From: JBFJVD01 sp041624375
GTDB taxonomy: Bacteria > Chloroflexota > Anaerolineae > Anaerolineales > E44-bin32
Direction: 5' to 3'
DNA: 13,271 bases
Assembly (NCBI GenBank): GCA_041624375.1
Contig: JBFJVD010000058.1
Span: 1-13,271, forward strand
Shown piece by piece: positions 1 through 6,364 of this stretch. Positions within the stretch are counted from its first letter, which is position 1, and each line of letters starts with the position of its first letter. A program made the translations under genes and the position numbers. The notes under the pieces are model-generated. The model saw only the letters and a list, made by a program, of their open reading frames with translations, did no database searches and had not been told where the DNA came from.

Positions 1-1254
1 CGCGGCGACATCCCCGACTACCAGGCGTCGGCCTGGGCGATGGCGGTGCTGTTGCGTGGCATGACCGAACGGGAGACCTTCTTGCTCACGCAAGCGATGG
101 TCGAGTCGGGCGAGCAAATCGATTTGTCGGATGTCGTCGATTACGCCGTCGACAAACATTCGACCGGTGGGGTCGGCGATAAGACGACCCTGGTTGTTGA
201 GCCGATCGTGGCGGCTCAAGGACTCCGCGTCGGCAAGATGTCGGGGCGCGGCTTGAGCTTCACCGGCGGCACGCTCGACAAAATGGAGTCAATCGCCGGG
301 TTCCATTCCGATCTCACCACAGGAGAATTCATTCGGCAGCTCCGTGAGGTGGGGCTGGTGCTCAGCGGTCAAACGGCCGAAATGGCGCCGGCCGACGGCA
401 AGCTTTACTCGCTTCGGGATGTCACCGGCACCGTGCCCTCTTTGCCGCTCATCGCTGCATCGGTCATGAGCAAAAAGCTGGCCTCTGGAGCACAGGCGAT
501 CGTGCTCGATGTCAAGGTCGGGCTCGGGGCGTTCATGCAGTCGGTGAAGGAGGCCGAGCGGCTTGCGCGGCTGATGGTCTGCATTGGCGAGCAGGCAGAT
601 CGCAGGATGGTGGCATTGCTCTCCGATATGAATCAGCCGCTGGGGCGGGGGGTGGGCAATGCGCTCGAAGTTCGAGAGGCCATCGACACCCTGCGGGGAG
701 AGGGGCCCGAGGACTTCAAGGAACATTCGGTCGAGATTGCAGCGCATCTGCTTGTCGTTGCTGACCGAGCCGAATCTGTGGAAGACGGCCGCGCCCAGGC
801 GCATGAGGCCATTGGGAGAGGCACCGCATTCGAAAAGTTCCTGCTCCTGGTGGAAGCCCAGGGTGGCGATCGCGCCATGGTGGAGAACCCCTCCCTCCTA
901 CCGCGGGCGAACGTCGTCCAGACGGTTCATGCCACCCGCAGCGGCTATGTCGCCCAGGTTGATGCGCGAGAGGTTGGACTCACGGTTGTCGAGCTCGGCG
1001 GGGGCCGGCTGAAGAAAGGTGATCCGATCGATCACGCTGTCGGGGTCGAGGTATTGCGCAATGTCGGCGATCCGATTGAGGCGGGGGAGCCGCTTTTCAT
1101 CGTTCATGCCCGAACCCCAGCGGATTTCGACGCGGCAGCGGCGCGCGTGCATGCCGCCCACCGCATCGAGGAGGAACCCGTCCCGACGCTTCCTCTCTTC
1201 CATGCCACCATCCTGGGCGAATCTTCCGAGGCTGGGTCCATGGCGGACGCATGA
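1..1254 (+). CDS. pdp: Pyrimidine-nucleoside phosphorylase, 5'-truncated by the window edge
   Basis: This enzyme reversibly cleaves uridine, thymidine and deoxyuridine with phosphate to a free base and (deoxy)ribose 1-phosphate in the cytosolic pyrimidine salvage pathway. The reading frame is open from base 1, where the visible protein begins RGDIPDYQASAWAM, so the start codon lies upstream. Comparison with the remembered Bacillus Pdp (about 433 aa) suggests some 25-30 residues are missing. The visible 417 residues contain the signature KHSTGGVGD (about residues 52-60, phosphate binding), KMSGRGLSFTGGTLDKME, LYSLRDVTGTVPSLPLIA, IMSKK-like VMSKKLASGA and VLDVKVGLGAFM. The C-terminal alpha/beta domain starts near RSGYVAQVDAREVGL and ends with a short tail. 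It resembles the Pdp/DeoA family throughout, and Pdp cannot be told from a strict thymidine phosphorylase (deoA) by eye. The next gene is convergent, 44 nt away, with only a short hairpin (1259-1271) and no T-tract between. Confidence 0.95.
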   Translation, partial: RGDIPDYQASAWAMAVLLRGMTERETFLLTQAMVESGEQIDLSDVVDYAVDKHSTGGVGDKTTLVVEPIVAAQGLRVGKMSGRGLSFTGGTLDKMESIAGFHSDLTTGEFIRQLREVGLVLSGQTAEMAPADGKLYSLRDVTGTVPSLPLIAASVMSKKLASGAQAIVLDVKVGLGAFMQSVKEAERLARLMVCIGEQADRRMVALLSDMNQPLGRGVGNALEVREAIDTLRGEGPEDFKEHSVEIAAHLLVVADRAESVEDGRAQAHEAIGRGTAFEKFLLLVEAQGGDRAMVENPSLLPRANVVQTVHATRSGYVAQVDAREVGLTVVELGGGRLKKGDPIDHAVGVEVLRNVGDPIEAGEPLFIVHARTPADFDAAAARVHAAHRIEEEPVPTLPLFHATILGESSEAGSMADA

Positions 1255-1298
1255 AGGGTGCCGCGGCGGCAGTCCGTGGCGAATGATCCGCTTTCTCG

Positions 1299-1664
1299 CT
1301 AATCACGCTCCAGCTCAACGGCCACAAGCGGGCTGGCGGCAACGAACTGCTCGAGCCTGTCGGAGCGGCGCCACTTCTCCACGATCCTCGCCAGGATCGT
1401 CCTTCTTCGCTCTTCCTCGGTGACCGGAACAGCTCTCGCCGGCAGATCCCGATGAAGTGATTGTTTTAAGTGAAACGTGAAGCGCGGGTTGGCCAACAGG
1501 TTGGCGTACCAATCTCGCCGACCCGGCATGCCGCTGATGTAGATCACGCCGTCGAATTGATGGAAAGTGATCTCAATCCTGTGGGACTTACCCGTTCTCC
1601 TGCCGATCGTCGTGATGTCGATGAGGGTATCTGCGCGCAGCGCGCGTTCGATCGCTGTCGTCAT
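1299..1664 (-). CDS. Deazaflavin (F420)-dependent nitroreductase-family protein
   Basis: A small protein of 121 aa that resembles the DUF385/DDN-like split-barrel family, whose members bind F420 or another flavin and reduce varied substrates. Family features visible are DITTIGRRTGKSHRIEI (beta strands with the G-R-x-TGK turn), VIYISGMPGRRDWYANLLANP (the WYxNLxANP motif typical of the family) and a C-terminal helix rich in acidic and basic residues. I chose ATG 1664 because a GGAG lies about 11 nt upstream and the protein then begins MTTAIERAL. A longer frame reaches a TTG at 1712 with a less plausible N-terminus. It lies 163 nt downstream of the FMN reductase-like gene on the same strand, so they could be co-transcribed. 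Substrate and cofactor (F420, FMN or FAD) cannot be read from the sequence. Confidence 0.75.
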   Translation of the reverse strand: MTTAIERALRADTLIDITTIGRRTGKSHRIEITFHQFDGVIYISGMPGRRDWYANLLANPRFTFHLKQSLHRDLPARAVPVTEEERRRTILARIVEKWRRSDRLEQFVAASPLVAVELERD

Positions 1665-1827
1665 GGTTTTGCAGGCTCCATCGAAAGGTTGCTTCTGGAT
1701 TCGTCGCCGCAAACTCGGATTGATCGAGGACGTTCGAGATTCAGGCCCTCGAACTTCGCATAGCCATCCTGGCCTTGCAGAATCTGGCTATCCGGCTGCC
1801 CCGTCCGCGCTCGATCCACACAGGTCG

Positions 1828-2418
1828 CTATGCTCGGGCGAGGCGCTTCTCGCGCAGCGCAGCGCCCAATTCCACGGTCATCTCCCCGAGCCGGCGCAGC
1901 CGTCGTTCCCAGTGGCGATCCGACAGCGATCCATCCGCGTCAAAAGCTTTCCAGGCGGCGGTGACGGGCACTGTGAGGGGCACGACGACGCCTCGGAGGG
2001 AGTGAACCATGTGGATCATGCTGTCTACGGCATTAACGGCGGCTTGCTGCCCACCGGCCGTGGCGATCAAGCCGACGGCCCGGTCCTCGAGGTAGGGCGG
2101 CGAAGAATCCCCCAGATACTCAAAGAAGTCCATGGCGTTCTTGGTGATCCCCGCGAGCGTGCCGTGGTAGCCTGCCGTACTCCAGAGGAAAGCGTCTGCC
2201 TTCAGGGCGGCGTCAACGAATCGTTGTACGCTGGCACCGTAATCGCCCACTTCATTGGCCGGATCAAAGATAGGTAGATCGAACTCTCTCAGGTCGAGCA
2301 GCTCAGTGCTGGCGCCAAGGATTTCGGCCGCCGCGAGGGCATGCTGCAGCGCTGCCAGACTGGTGGACCGTTCGCGCATCGTCCCGCCGATGCCAACGAC
2401 CCGGATCGATGAGTCCAT
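1828..2418 (-). CDS. NAD(P)H-dependent FMN reductase-like flavoprotein
   Basis: Flavodoxin-fold NADPH-dependent FMN reductase family (the SsuE/ArsH/azoreductase-like superfamily), 196 aa from the chosen start, close to the usual 180-200 aa. The N-terminal phosphate-binding loop GIGGTMRERSTS spans about residues 9-20. The flavin-binding segment STAGYHGTLAGITKNAMDFF spans about residues 80-99 and corresponds to the P-x-Y-x-G-S-x-x-G-x-L-K-N-A-x-D signature of the family. A third loop, ATAGGQQA, also fits. Three in-frame ATGs exist at 2439, 2430 and 2418. ATG 2418 has GGAGG (2424-2428) 5 nt upstream, so I prefer it; 2430 also has a purine-rich AGGGGAG upstream and cannot be excluded. The family makes reduced flavin for partner enzymes or reduces quinones and azo dyes, and the specific role here is unknown. 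The neighbouring deazaflavin-family gene makes a shared redox role possible, which is inference. Confidence 0.85.
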   Translation of the reverse strand: MDSSIRVVGIGGTMRERSTSLAALQHALAAAEILGASTELLDLREFDLPIFDPANEVGDYGASVQRFVDAALKADAFLWSTAGYHGTLAGITKNAMDFFEYLGDSSPPYLEDRAVGLIATAGGQQAAVNAVDSMIHMVHSLRGVVVPLTVPVTAAWKAFDADGSLSDRHWERRLRRLGEMTVELGAALREKRLARA

Positions 2419-2830
2419 TTCAACCTCCATGTGCCTCACTCCCCTACCGTTACGAGCGGATCAAACCTGCTGGATCGATCGAAGAATCTACTCCTCAGCG
2501 CAACGCTGCCAGCTCCTCTTTCCGAACCCTGCAATCGATTGTCGGCGTTTTGCGCTCGACGTCCGGAGCCGCGAGGCGAAACGCGCTCTTCATGGGAACA
2601 ATATCGTGTGCGCACGCCTGTGGGTCCCCTGATGTCTGGATCGACTCGAGCAGCATACGCTGATGGCTTCTGCCCAAGCGAAGATCGTATAGCTGGAACA
2701 TCGCAGCGCTGCCTCCCTGCATGGTGGACACGTCAAGGGTAGCGCTGCCGGTTCGGTGTGACACTGGGCCGGGGTCCAGATTTCGGGGCGGCTGAATGGC
2801 CAGATTTCGGTCCTGTCCGAAAGAGCAGGA
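2419..2830. other. Long intergenic gap with no convincing gene
   Basis: About 410 nt separate the end of the response regulator from the start of the FMN reductase-like gene, both on the minus strand. I see no recognisable protein in any frame. A minus-strand frame ending at 2495 could encode about 68 aa from an ATG at 2701 with GGGAGG 11 nt upstream, but the product (MFQLYDLRLGRSHQ...) resembles nothing I know. The regulator-proximal end holds a repeat cluster at 2776-2822. No clear -35/-10 pair for the FMN reductase gene was found. Confidence 0.5.
2776..2822. repeat. 11-bp direct repeat plus inverted repeat downstream of the response regulator gene
   Basis: CCAGATTTCGG occurs exactly at 2776-2786 and 2800-2810, 24 bp apart. 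The second copy runs into a perfect inverted repeat, TTTCGG (2805-2810), 6-nt loop, CCGAAA (2817-2822). It lies 8-55 nt past the response regulator stop in the direction of transcription. There is no T-tract, so it is not a classical intrinsic terminator. It could be a protein-binding site, an RNA hairpin or chance. Confidence 0.45.
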
Positions 2831-3475
2831 TCAGAGATCAATAATCCCTTCTTGGGCGGCAATCGCGACCGCCTCAGTGCGGTTGCTGGCGCCAAGCTTG
2901 CCCAGGATCGAACTGACGTGGAACTTCACCGTTCGTTCGCTGATCACCAGCGCCTCGGCGATCTGTTGATTCTGGAGCCCGCGCGCCACCTGCTGCAGCA
3001 CTTCCAGCTCGCGAGGTGTCAGCGCTTCGACAAGGCCCATGCTTGCCTCTGCACTCATCCGGCGGAGCAGCTTGGAAGCCACGACCGGCTCAAGCAGAGA
3101 GCCGCCGGCGTGAACCACCCGGATGGCGCGGAAGAGTTCTTCACGCGGCGCGCCTTTGAGCAGGTATCCATGTGCGCCGGCCCGGACGGCGCTGAGGATT
3201 CGCTCATCGCTATCAAAGGCAGTAAAGACGATCACCTTGCACTCCAGCTCTGAACGCCTCAAGGCCTGGATCGCCTCCACCCCGTCGCTTTCCGGCATCT
3301 CCAGATCGAGGAGCACCACATCCGCGGAGAGCTTCGTAACCCTCGAAACCAGGTCGTGGCCCGACTCGGCGGCCCCGACCACCTCAAACTCGGGGTCGGT
3401 TGCCAGGATCGCAGTCAGGCCGTCGCGAACCACCGGATGGTCATCGACGATTAGGATTCGGATTGGATCGGTCAT
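2831..3475 (-). CDS. NarL/FixJ-family response regulator with LuxR-type HTH
   Basis: Output half of a two-component system, 214 aa, a normal length for the NarL/LiaR/DegU group. The receiver domain spans about residues 5-120: acidic pair D11-D12 in LIVDDHPVVRDGL, phosphoacceptor D57 in VVLLDLEMPESDG, T85 in VFTAFDS and K107 in GYLLKGAP are all present, so phosphorylation should be functional. The LuxR-type HTH spans about 150-207, with LTPRELEVLQQVARG and the recognition region ISERTVKFHVSSILGKLG. The ATG overlaps the kinase stop as ATGA (3472-3475), which suggests translational coupling, and GAGG lies 8 nt upstream inside the kinase gene. The cognate sensor is therefore the kinase at 3472-4653. 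Target promoters are unknown; the 11-bp repeat just downstream is one candidate site, but that is speculation. Confidence 0.97.
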   Translation of the reverse strand: MTDPIRILIVDDHPVVRDGLTAILATDPEFEVVGAAESGHDLVSRVTKLSADVVLLDLEMPESDGVEAIQALRRSELECKVIVFTAFDSDERILSAVRAGAHGYLLKGAPREELFRAIRVVHAGGSLLEPVVASKLLRRMSAEASMGLVEALTPRELEVLQQVARGLQNQQIAEALVISERTVKFHVSSILGKLGASNRTEAVAIAAQEGIIDL

Positions 3476-4653
3476 GGCTTGTCCTCAAGCTCCACCAGAA
3501 CGTCGATGGATGTCCCGCTGCCTGGCTCGCTCTCGATCTGCAGTCGACCACCCAGCAGGCGGGCGCGCTCCTTAATTCCTCTCAGTCCGAATCGAGCGGC
3601 GCTCACCCGGCCCGGGTCAAATCCTGACCCATCATCGTCGATCGCCAATTGAACTCGCTGTGGCGTATAAGTCAGGCGAATGACAACGCGTTTGGCGTCC
3701 GCGTGCTGGACCGCATTCGAGAGGGCTTCCTGCGCAATGCGGTACAAGCCGACTTCAACCCGTTGGGAGAGCGGCTGGACCCCACCATGGCGCTCGAAGG
3801 TGGCGTCGAGAGGTGGATCGCGTTCGATGCCAGCCACCAAGTCTTCGAGTGCTTCCGGAAGGGATTTGCCTTCAAGGGGCGCGGCCCTGAGGTCGAGGAC
3901 CGAGCGCCGCACTTCCTCGAGCTGCTCCCGGCTCAGTTCGAGAGCAATGCGCAGCGCTTGGCGAACCGAGTCTTCCACTTCTTTGCTGGCGAGCAAGGCC
4001 TCAGCTGTCTCAATCTGCAGCGTGATTGCCGTCAGGCCCTGTGCGAGTGTGTCGTGCAGCTCGCGAGCCAAACGATTCCGCTCCAGCACCACACCCGTCT
4101 CTGTACTCTGTTCGTAAAGCTTGGCCCGCTCAACCGCGATCCCTAGCAAATCGCCGACGGTGTAGAGCAGGCGCAGGTCGTCATCCGAGAGCTGCCTCCA
4201 ATTCCGGCTGGCAACATTCAAGACCCCCAGGCGGCGGCCGTGGGCGTAGAGCGGAATGCTGGCGTGATAGCGGAGCCCGTCGGTCCCGTCAACCAGGCTG
4301 CGCAGTCGACTGCAGGTCACAACGTTGACGTTTGCCGCGCCTTCGAGATCCCCCGCACGGAAGGTATCCAGGCAGAAGCAAGGACCTTCCATGCGGGCGG
4401 GGTTGTCGGCCAGCGCCGGCGGGAGATTCTGGGAGGCGGCCAGGTACGACTCATCTGTCTCCTGGTGAAGGAGCCAGACCCAACCGGTCTCCAAGCCCAG
4501 CAGTTCGGCAACCAGGCCGAGAGCGGCCTGGAGCGCCCGGTCCAGGTTGACTTCGGCATTCAGGGCGCGGGCGATCGCGTTCAGGATCGAGAGCTCACGG
4601 TTGCGTTGCTGCAGCCGATCGGTATCCGAATGGAGGGCCGAGCGCTCAGCCAC
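3472..4653 (-). CDS. GAF-domain sensor histidine kinase, HisKA_3/NarX-DegS-type
   Basis: Sensor half of the two-component operon, 393 aa, with no hydrophobic segment and so predicted cytosolic. Order: a short N-terminal coiled-coil-like segment (about 1-35), a GAF sensory domain (about 36-178), an HisKA_3 dimerisation/phosphotransfer helix with H200 in ARELHDTLAQGL, and a HATPase_c domain (about 295-390). The ATPase domain shows the N box YRIAQEALSNAVQHA (N313), the G1 box DDDGSGFD and the G2-type GLRGIKERARLLGG. The start is GTG 4653, chosen because a full AGGAGG (4662-4667) sits 8 nt upstream. The GAF domain carries C92-x-C94 and C114, discussed as a finding; the ligand is unknown. The gene diverges from rpoD and has an extended -10 upstream. 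DegS/NreB/LiaS-type kinases sense redox, oxygen or envelope cues, but nothing here fixes the signal. Confidence 0.96.
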   Translation of the reverse strand: MAERSALHSDTDRLQQRNRELSILNAIARALNAEVNLDRALQAALGLVAELLGLETGWVWLLHQETDESYLAASQNLPPALADNPARMEGPCFCLDTFRAGDLEGAANVNVVTCSRLRSLVDGTDGLRYHASIPLYAHGRRLGVLNVASRNWRQLSDDDLRLLYTVGDLLGIAVERAKLYEQSTETGVVLERNRLARELHDTLAQGLTAITLQIETAEALLASKEVEDSVRQALRIALELSREQLEEVRRSVLDLRAAPLEGKSLPEALEDLVAGIERDPPLDATFERHGGVQPLSQRVEVGLYRIAQEALSNAVQHADAKRVVIRLTYTPQRVQLAIDDDGSGFDPGRVSAARFGLRGIKERARLLGGRLQIESEPGSGTSIDVLVELEDKP

Positions 4654-4694
4654 TTTGTAGGCCTCCTGACAGGAAGCAGGGCGTATTGTGCGTC

Positions 4695-4703
4695 ATTGTA
4701 TCA
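4695..4703 (-). promoter_or_regulatory. Extended -10 promoter for the sensor kinase operon
   Basis: The minus strand reads TGATACAAT, a TGn extended -10 with TACAAT (5 of 6 to TATAAT). Transcription would begin near 4688, giving a leader of about 35 nt that contains the AGGAGG of the GTG start at 4653. The correctly spaced -35 position reads CAGCCG, which is poor, as is usual for extended -10 promoters. Confidence 0.5.
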
Positions 4704-4714
4704 GTAGGGTGAGA

Positions 4715-4731
4715 CGGCGGCTGTGCCGCCG
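4715..4731. repeat. GC-rich hairpin upstream of the kinase promoter
   Basis: Perfect inverted repeat of 7 bp with a 3-nt loop, CGGCGGC-TGT-GCCGCCG. It covers the -35 region of the proposed kinase extended -10 promoter. There is no T-tract on either side, so it is more likely an operator or a structural element than a terminator. Confidence 0.4.
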
Positions 4732-4890
4732 GATACCCATGGGTGGGGGTACTTGACAAGGGGGTTACAATAGTACGGGTTTGGGACCCCTACGGCCGCC
4801 CGATGAAGCCAAACTAGGGCTGCCACGCCGGAGTTGAGGCCAAGAGCAAGCGGCCTTTCCGCGAATTAATGAAATGCTTATGATTTCCGC

Positions 4891-4919
4891 TTGACATCGT
4901 CCCCTCGAATTTTTATTAT
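4891..4919 (+). promoter_or_regulatory. Near-consensus housekeeping promoter of rpoD
   Basis: TTGACA (4891-4896), exactly 17 nt, then TATTAT (4914-4919), in an AT-rich patch unlike the surrounding GC-rich DNA. Transcription should start near 4926, leaving about 84 nt of leader before the rpoD ATG. It fits recognition by the housekeeping sigma factor that the gene itself encodes, so autoregulation is plausible. Confidence 0.8.
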
Positions 4920-5009
4920 GTAATTGAGAAAAATTCGGAGCTCGAAGTCGGAATGGCGGAGCTTGCCCGCCGTAGTATTGTGTTGGTAGGGGAATGAGGA
5001 GTATTGAGG

Positions 5010-6278
5010 ATGGCGAAGAACCGAAAGTCGGCCCCCAGAGGGGTCGACGCAGCGCGTGAGGCCGAGATTGAGGCCCGCCTGATGGAAGAGGCAGACACAG
5101 AGATGACGTCTACTGAGAAGGATCAGGGTGTGGAGCAGCTCATCGAGATGGGCCGCGAGCGCGGCTACGTGACTCTCGATGAGATCCTCGCGCACTTCCC
5201 CGACGCCGAATCGGACATCGAGCGACTCGACGATGTCTATGAAGCGCTGCTTGCCGCCGGCGTCAACTTCCTGGACGATGCAGAAGCCCCTGAAGCCTCG
5301 AACAGCCACGAAGAGGTGCATGAGGACGAACCCGAACTCGAAGTTGGGGTCGACCTGAACACGGTAAATGTGGACGACAGCGTCGACCTGTACTTCAACG
5401 CGGTCGGCGACGTCCCCCTGCTGACGGCCGAGGAAGAGGTCTCGCTTGCCAAGCGGATCGAACGCGGACGCGTGGCCCGGGCGGAATTGGCTGGCGGCGG
5501 TGTGCCCGAAAAGCGGCGCCAGGAATTGCAGCGGCACGTCGAAGACGGCTGGGCTGCCCGCGAGCATCTGATCCTGGCGAACTCTCGACTGGTCATCAGC
5601 GTTGCCAAGAAGTATGTGGGGCGCGGCGTGCCTTTCCTCGATCTGATCCAGGAAGGGAACATTGGCCTGATCCGCGCCACCAAGAAGTTCGACTACAAGC
5701 GCGGCCACAAGTTCTCAACCTACGCCACCTGGTGGATTCGACAGGCCGTCACTCGAGCGATCGCCGATCAGGGCCGGACCATCCGCGTTCCCGTCCACAT
5801 GGGCGACCAGATCAACAAGATGTTGCGGGTCACCCATCGACTCACGCAGGACCTTGGGCGGGCGCCCGAGAACGACGAGCTGGCCGACGCGCTCGATGTC
5901 ACGCCAGAGAAGGTCGAGCACATGAAGCAGGTCGCCCAGCGCCCGCTTTCGCTTGAGCGACCGATCGGCGAAGAGGAAGACTCGTTCCTCGGCGACTTCG
6001 TCGAGGACGAAGAGGCGCCGCCTCCCGCTGAAGTCGCCACCGAGAACCTGCTCCGCGAGCAGGTCAGCGAGGTGCTTGCGACGCTGCCGCCGCGCGAAGC
6101 GCGTATCCTGCAGCTGCGCTACGGGCTGCTGAACGGCGAGAGCTACACGCTTGAAGAAGTGGGCCGAAAGATGGGCGTGACTCGGGAGCGGGTGCGTCAG
6201 ATCGAAGCCCAGGCCCTGCGCCGGCTCCGCCACCCCAGCTTGCGCCGCAAACTGGTGGACTATCTAACCGCGGGATAA
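5010..6278 (+). CDS. rpoD: Primary RNA polymerase sigma factor (RpoD/SigA)
   Basis: Housekeeping sigma-70 factor that directs core RNA polymerase to -35/-10 promoters; 422 aa. Region 1.1-like acidic N-terminus: VEQLIEMGRERGYVTLDEI and following (about 40-90). An acidic linker leads to region 1.2, DDSVDLYFNAVGDVPLLTAEEE (about 122-143). Region 2 includes LANSRLVISVAKKYVGRG, LDLIQEGNIGLIRATKKFD and the promoter-melting/-10 segment FSTYATWWIRQAVTRAI (about 235-251). Region 3 begins with IRVPVHM. Region 4 ends with the -35 recognition helix TLEEVGRKMGVTRERVRQIE (about 380-399). This full set marks a primary rather than an alternative sigma. ATG 5010 is preferred over the in-frame TTG 5004 because AGGAG (4997-5001) is 8 nt upstream of it. 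The gene is monocistronic, with a strong promoter before and a terminator after. Confidence 0.98.
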   Translation: MAKNRKSAPRGVDAAREAEIEARLMEEADTEMTSTEKDQGVEQLIEMGRERGYVTLDEILAHFPDAESDIERLDDVYEALLAAGVNFLDDAEAPEASNSHEEVHEDEPELEVGVDLNTVNVDDSVDLYFNAVGDVPLLTAEEEVSLAKRIERGRVARAELAGGGVPEKRRQELQRHVEDGWAAREHLILANSRLVISVAKKYVGRGVPFLDLIQEGNIGLIRATKKFDYKRGHKFSTYATWWIRQAVTRAIADQGRTIRVPVHMGDQINKMLRVTHRLTQDLGRAPENDELADALDVTPEKVEHMKQVAQRPLSLERPIGEEEDSFLGDFVEDEEAPPPAEVATENLLREQVSEVLATLPPREARILQLRYGLLNGESYTLEEVGRKMGVTRERVRQIEAQALRRLRHPSLRRKLVDYLTAG

Positions 6279-6308
6279 GCGGAGCGGACCTCTGCTTTCT
6301 AGGACCCG

Positions 6309-6338
6309 AACGGCCCGGCGATCTTGAGCCGGGCCGTT
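6309..6338 (+). terminator. Intrinsic terminator of rpoD
   Basis: An 11-bp perfect GC-rich stem (arms 6309-6319 and 6328-6338, built on ACGGCCCGGC/GCCGGGCCGT) with an 8-nt loop, then TTT and an AT-rich stretch. It starts 30 nt after the rpoD stop. The convergent mltG gene ends 27 nt away on the other side, so the hairpin could also slow minus-strand transcription, but the T-run on that strand is only two bases. Confidence 0.9.
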
Positions 6339-6364
6339 TTGATTCAATCTCAAGATGCCCTGTC

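Larger units (their letters stand above)
4654..5009. other. Divergent intergenic region between the sensor kinase and rpoD
   Basis: 356 nt with no credible ORF. From left to right it holds the kinase ribosome binding site, an extended -10 for the kinase (4695-4703, minus strand), a GC hairpin CGGCGGC-TGT-GCCGCCG (4715-4731), a palindrome ACCCATGGGT (4735-4744), an imperfect dyad with arms GTACT/AGTAC (4749-4776), the rpoD promoter (4891-4919) and an 84-nt rpoD leader. A smaller hairpin GGCGG/CCGCC (4955-4971) lies in that leader. Confidence 0.6.

Noticed and set aside
1259..1271. TGCCG-CGG-CGGCA hairpin as a terminator for the phosphorylase gene
   Set aside because: The stem is only 5 bp, the loop 3 nt and no T-tract follows. 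It is too weak to call a terminator.
2495..2764. Minus-strand frame of 89 aa (or 68 aa from 2701) in the gap after the response regulator
   Set aside because: There is a possible ribosome binding site for the shorter form, but no recognisable family, no promoter and no supporting context. I cannot call it a gene.
4753..4771. TTGACA and TACAAT hexamers as a plus-strand promoter
   Set aside because: Only 7 nt separate them, far from the 16-18 nt needed, and no good -10 lies 17 nt past the TTGACA. The correctly spaced promoter for rpoD is at 4891-4919.
4878..5708. Minus-strand open frame of 276 aa across the start of rpoD
   Set aside because: It is antisense to the clearly coding rpoD N-terminal half, has no recognisable domain, and is explained by the GC-rich codon use of the sense gene.
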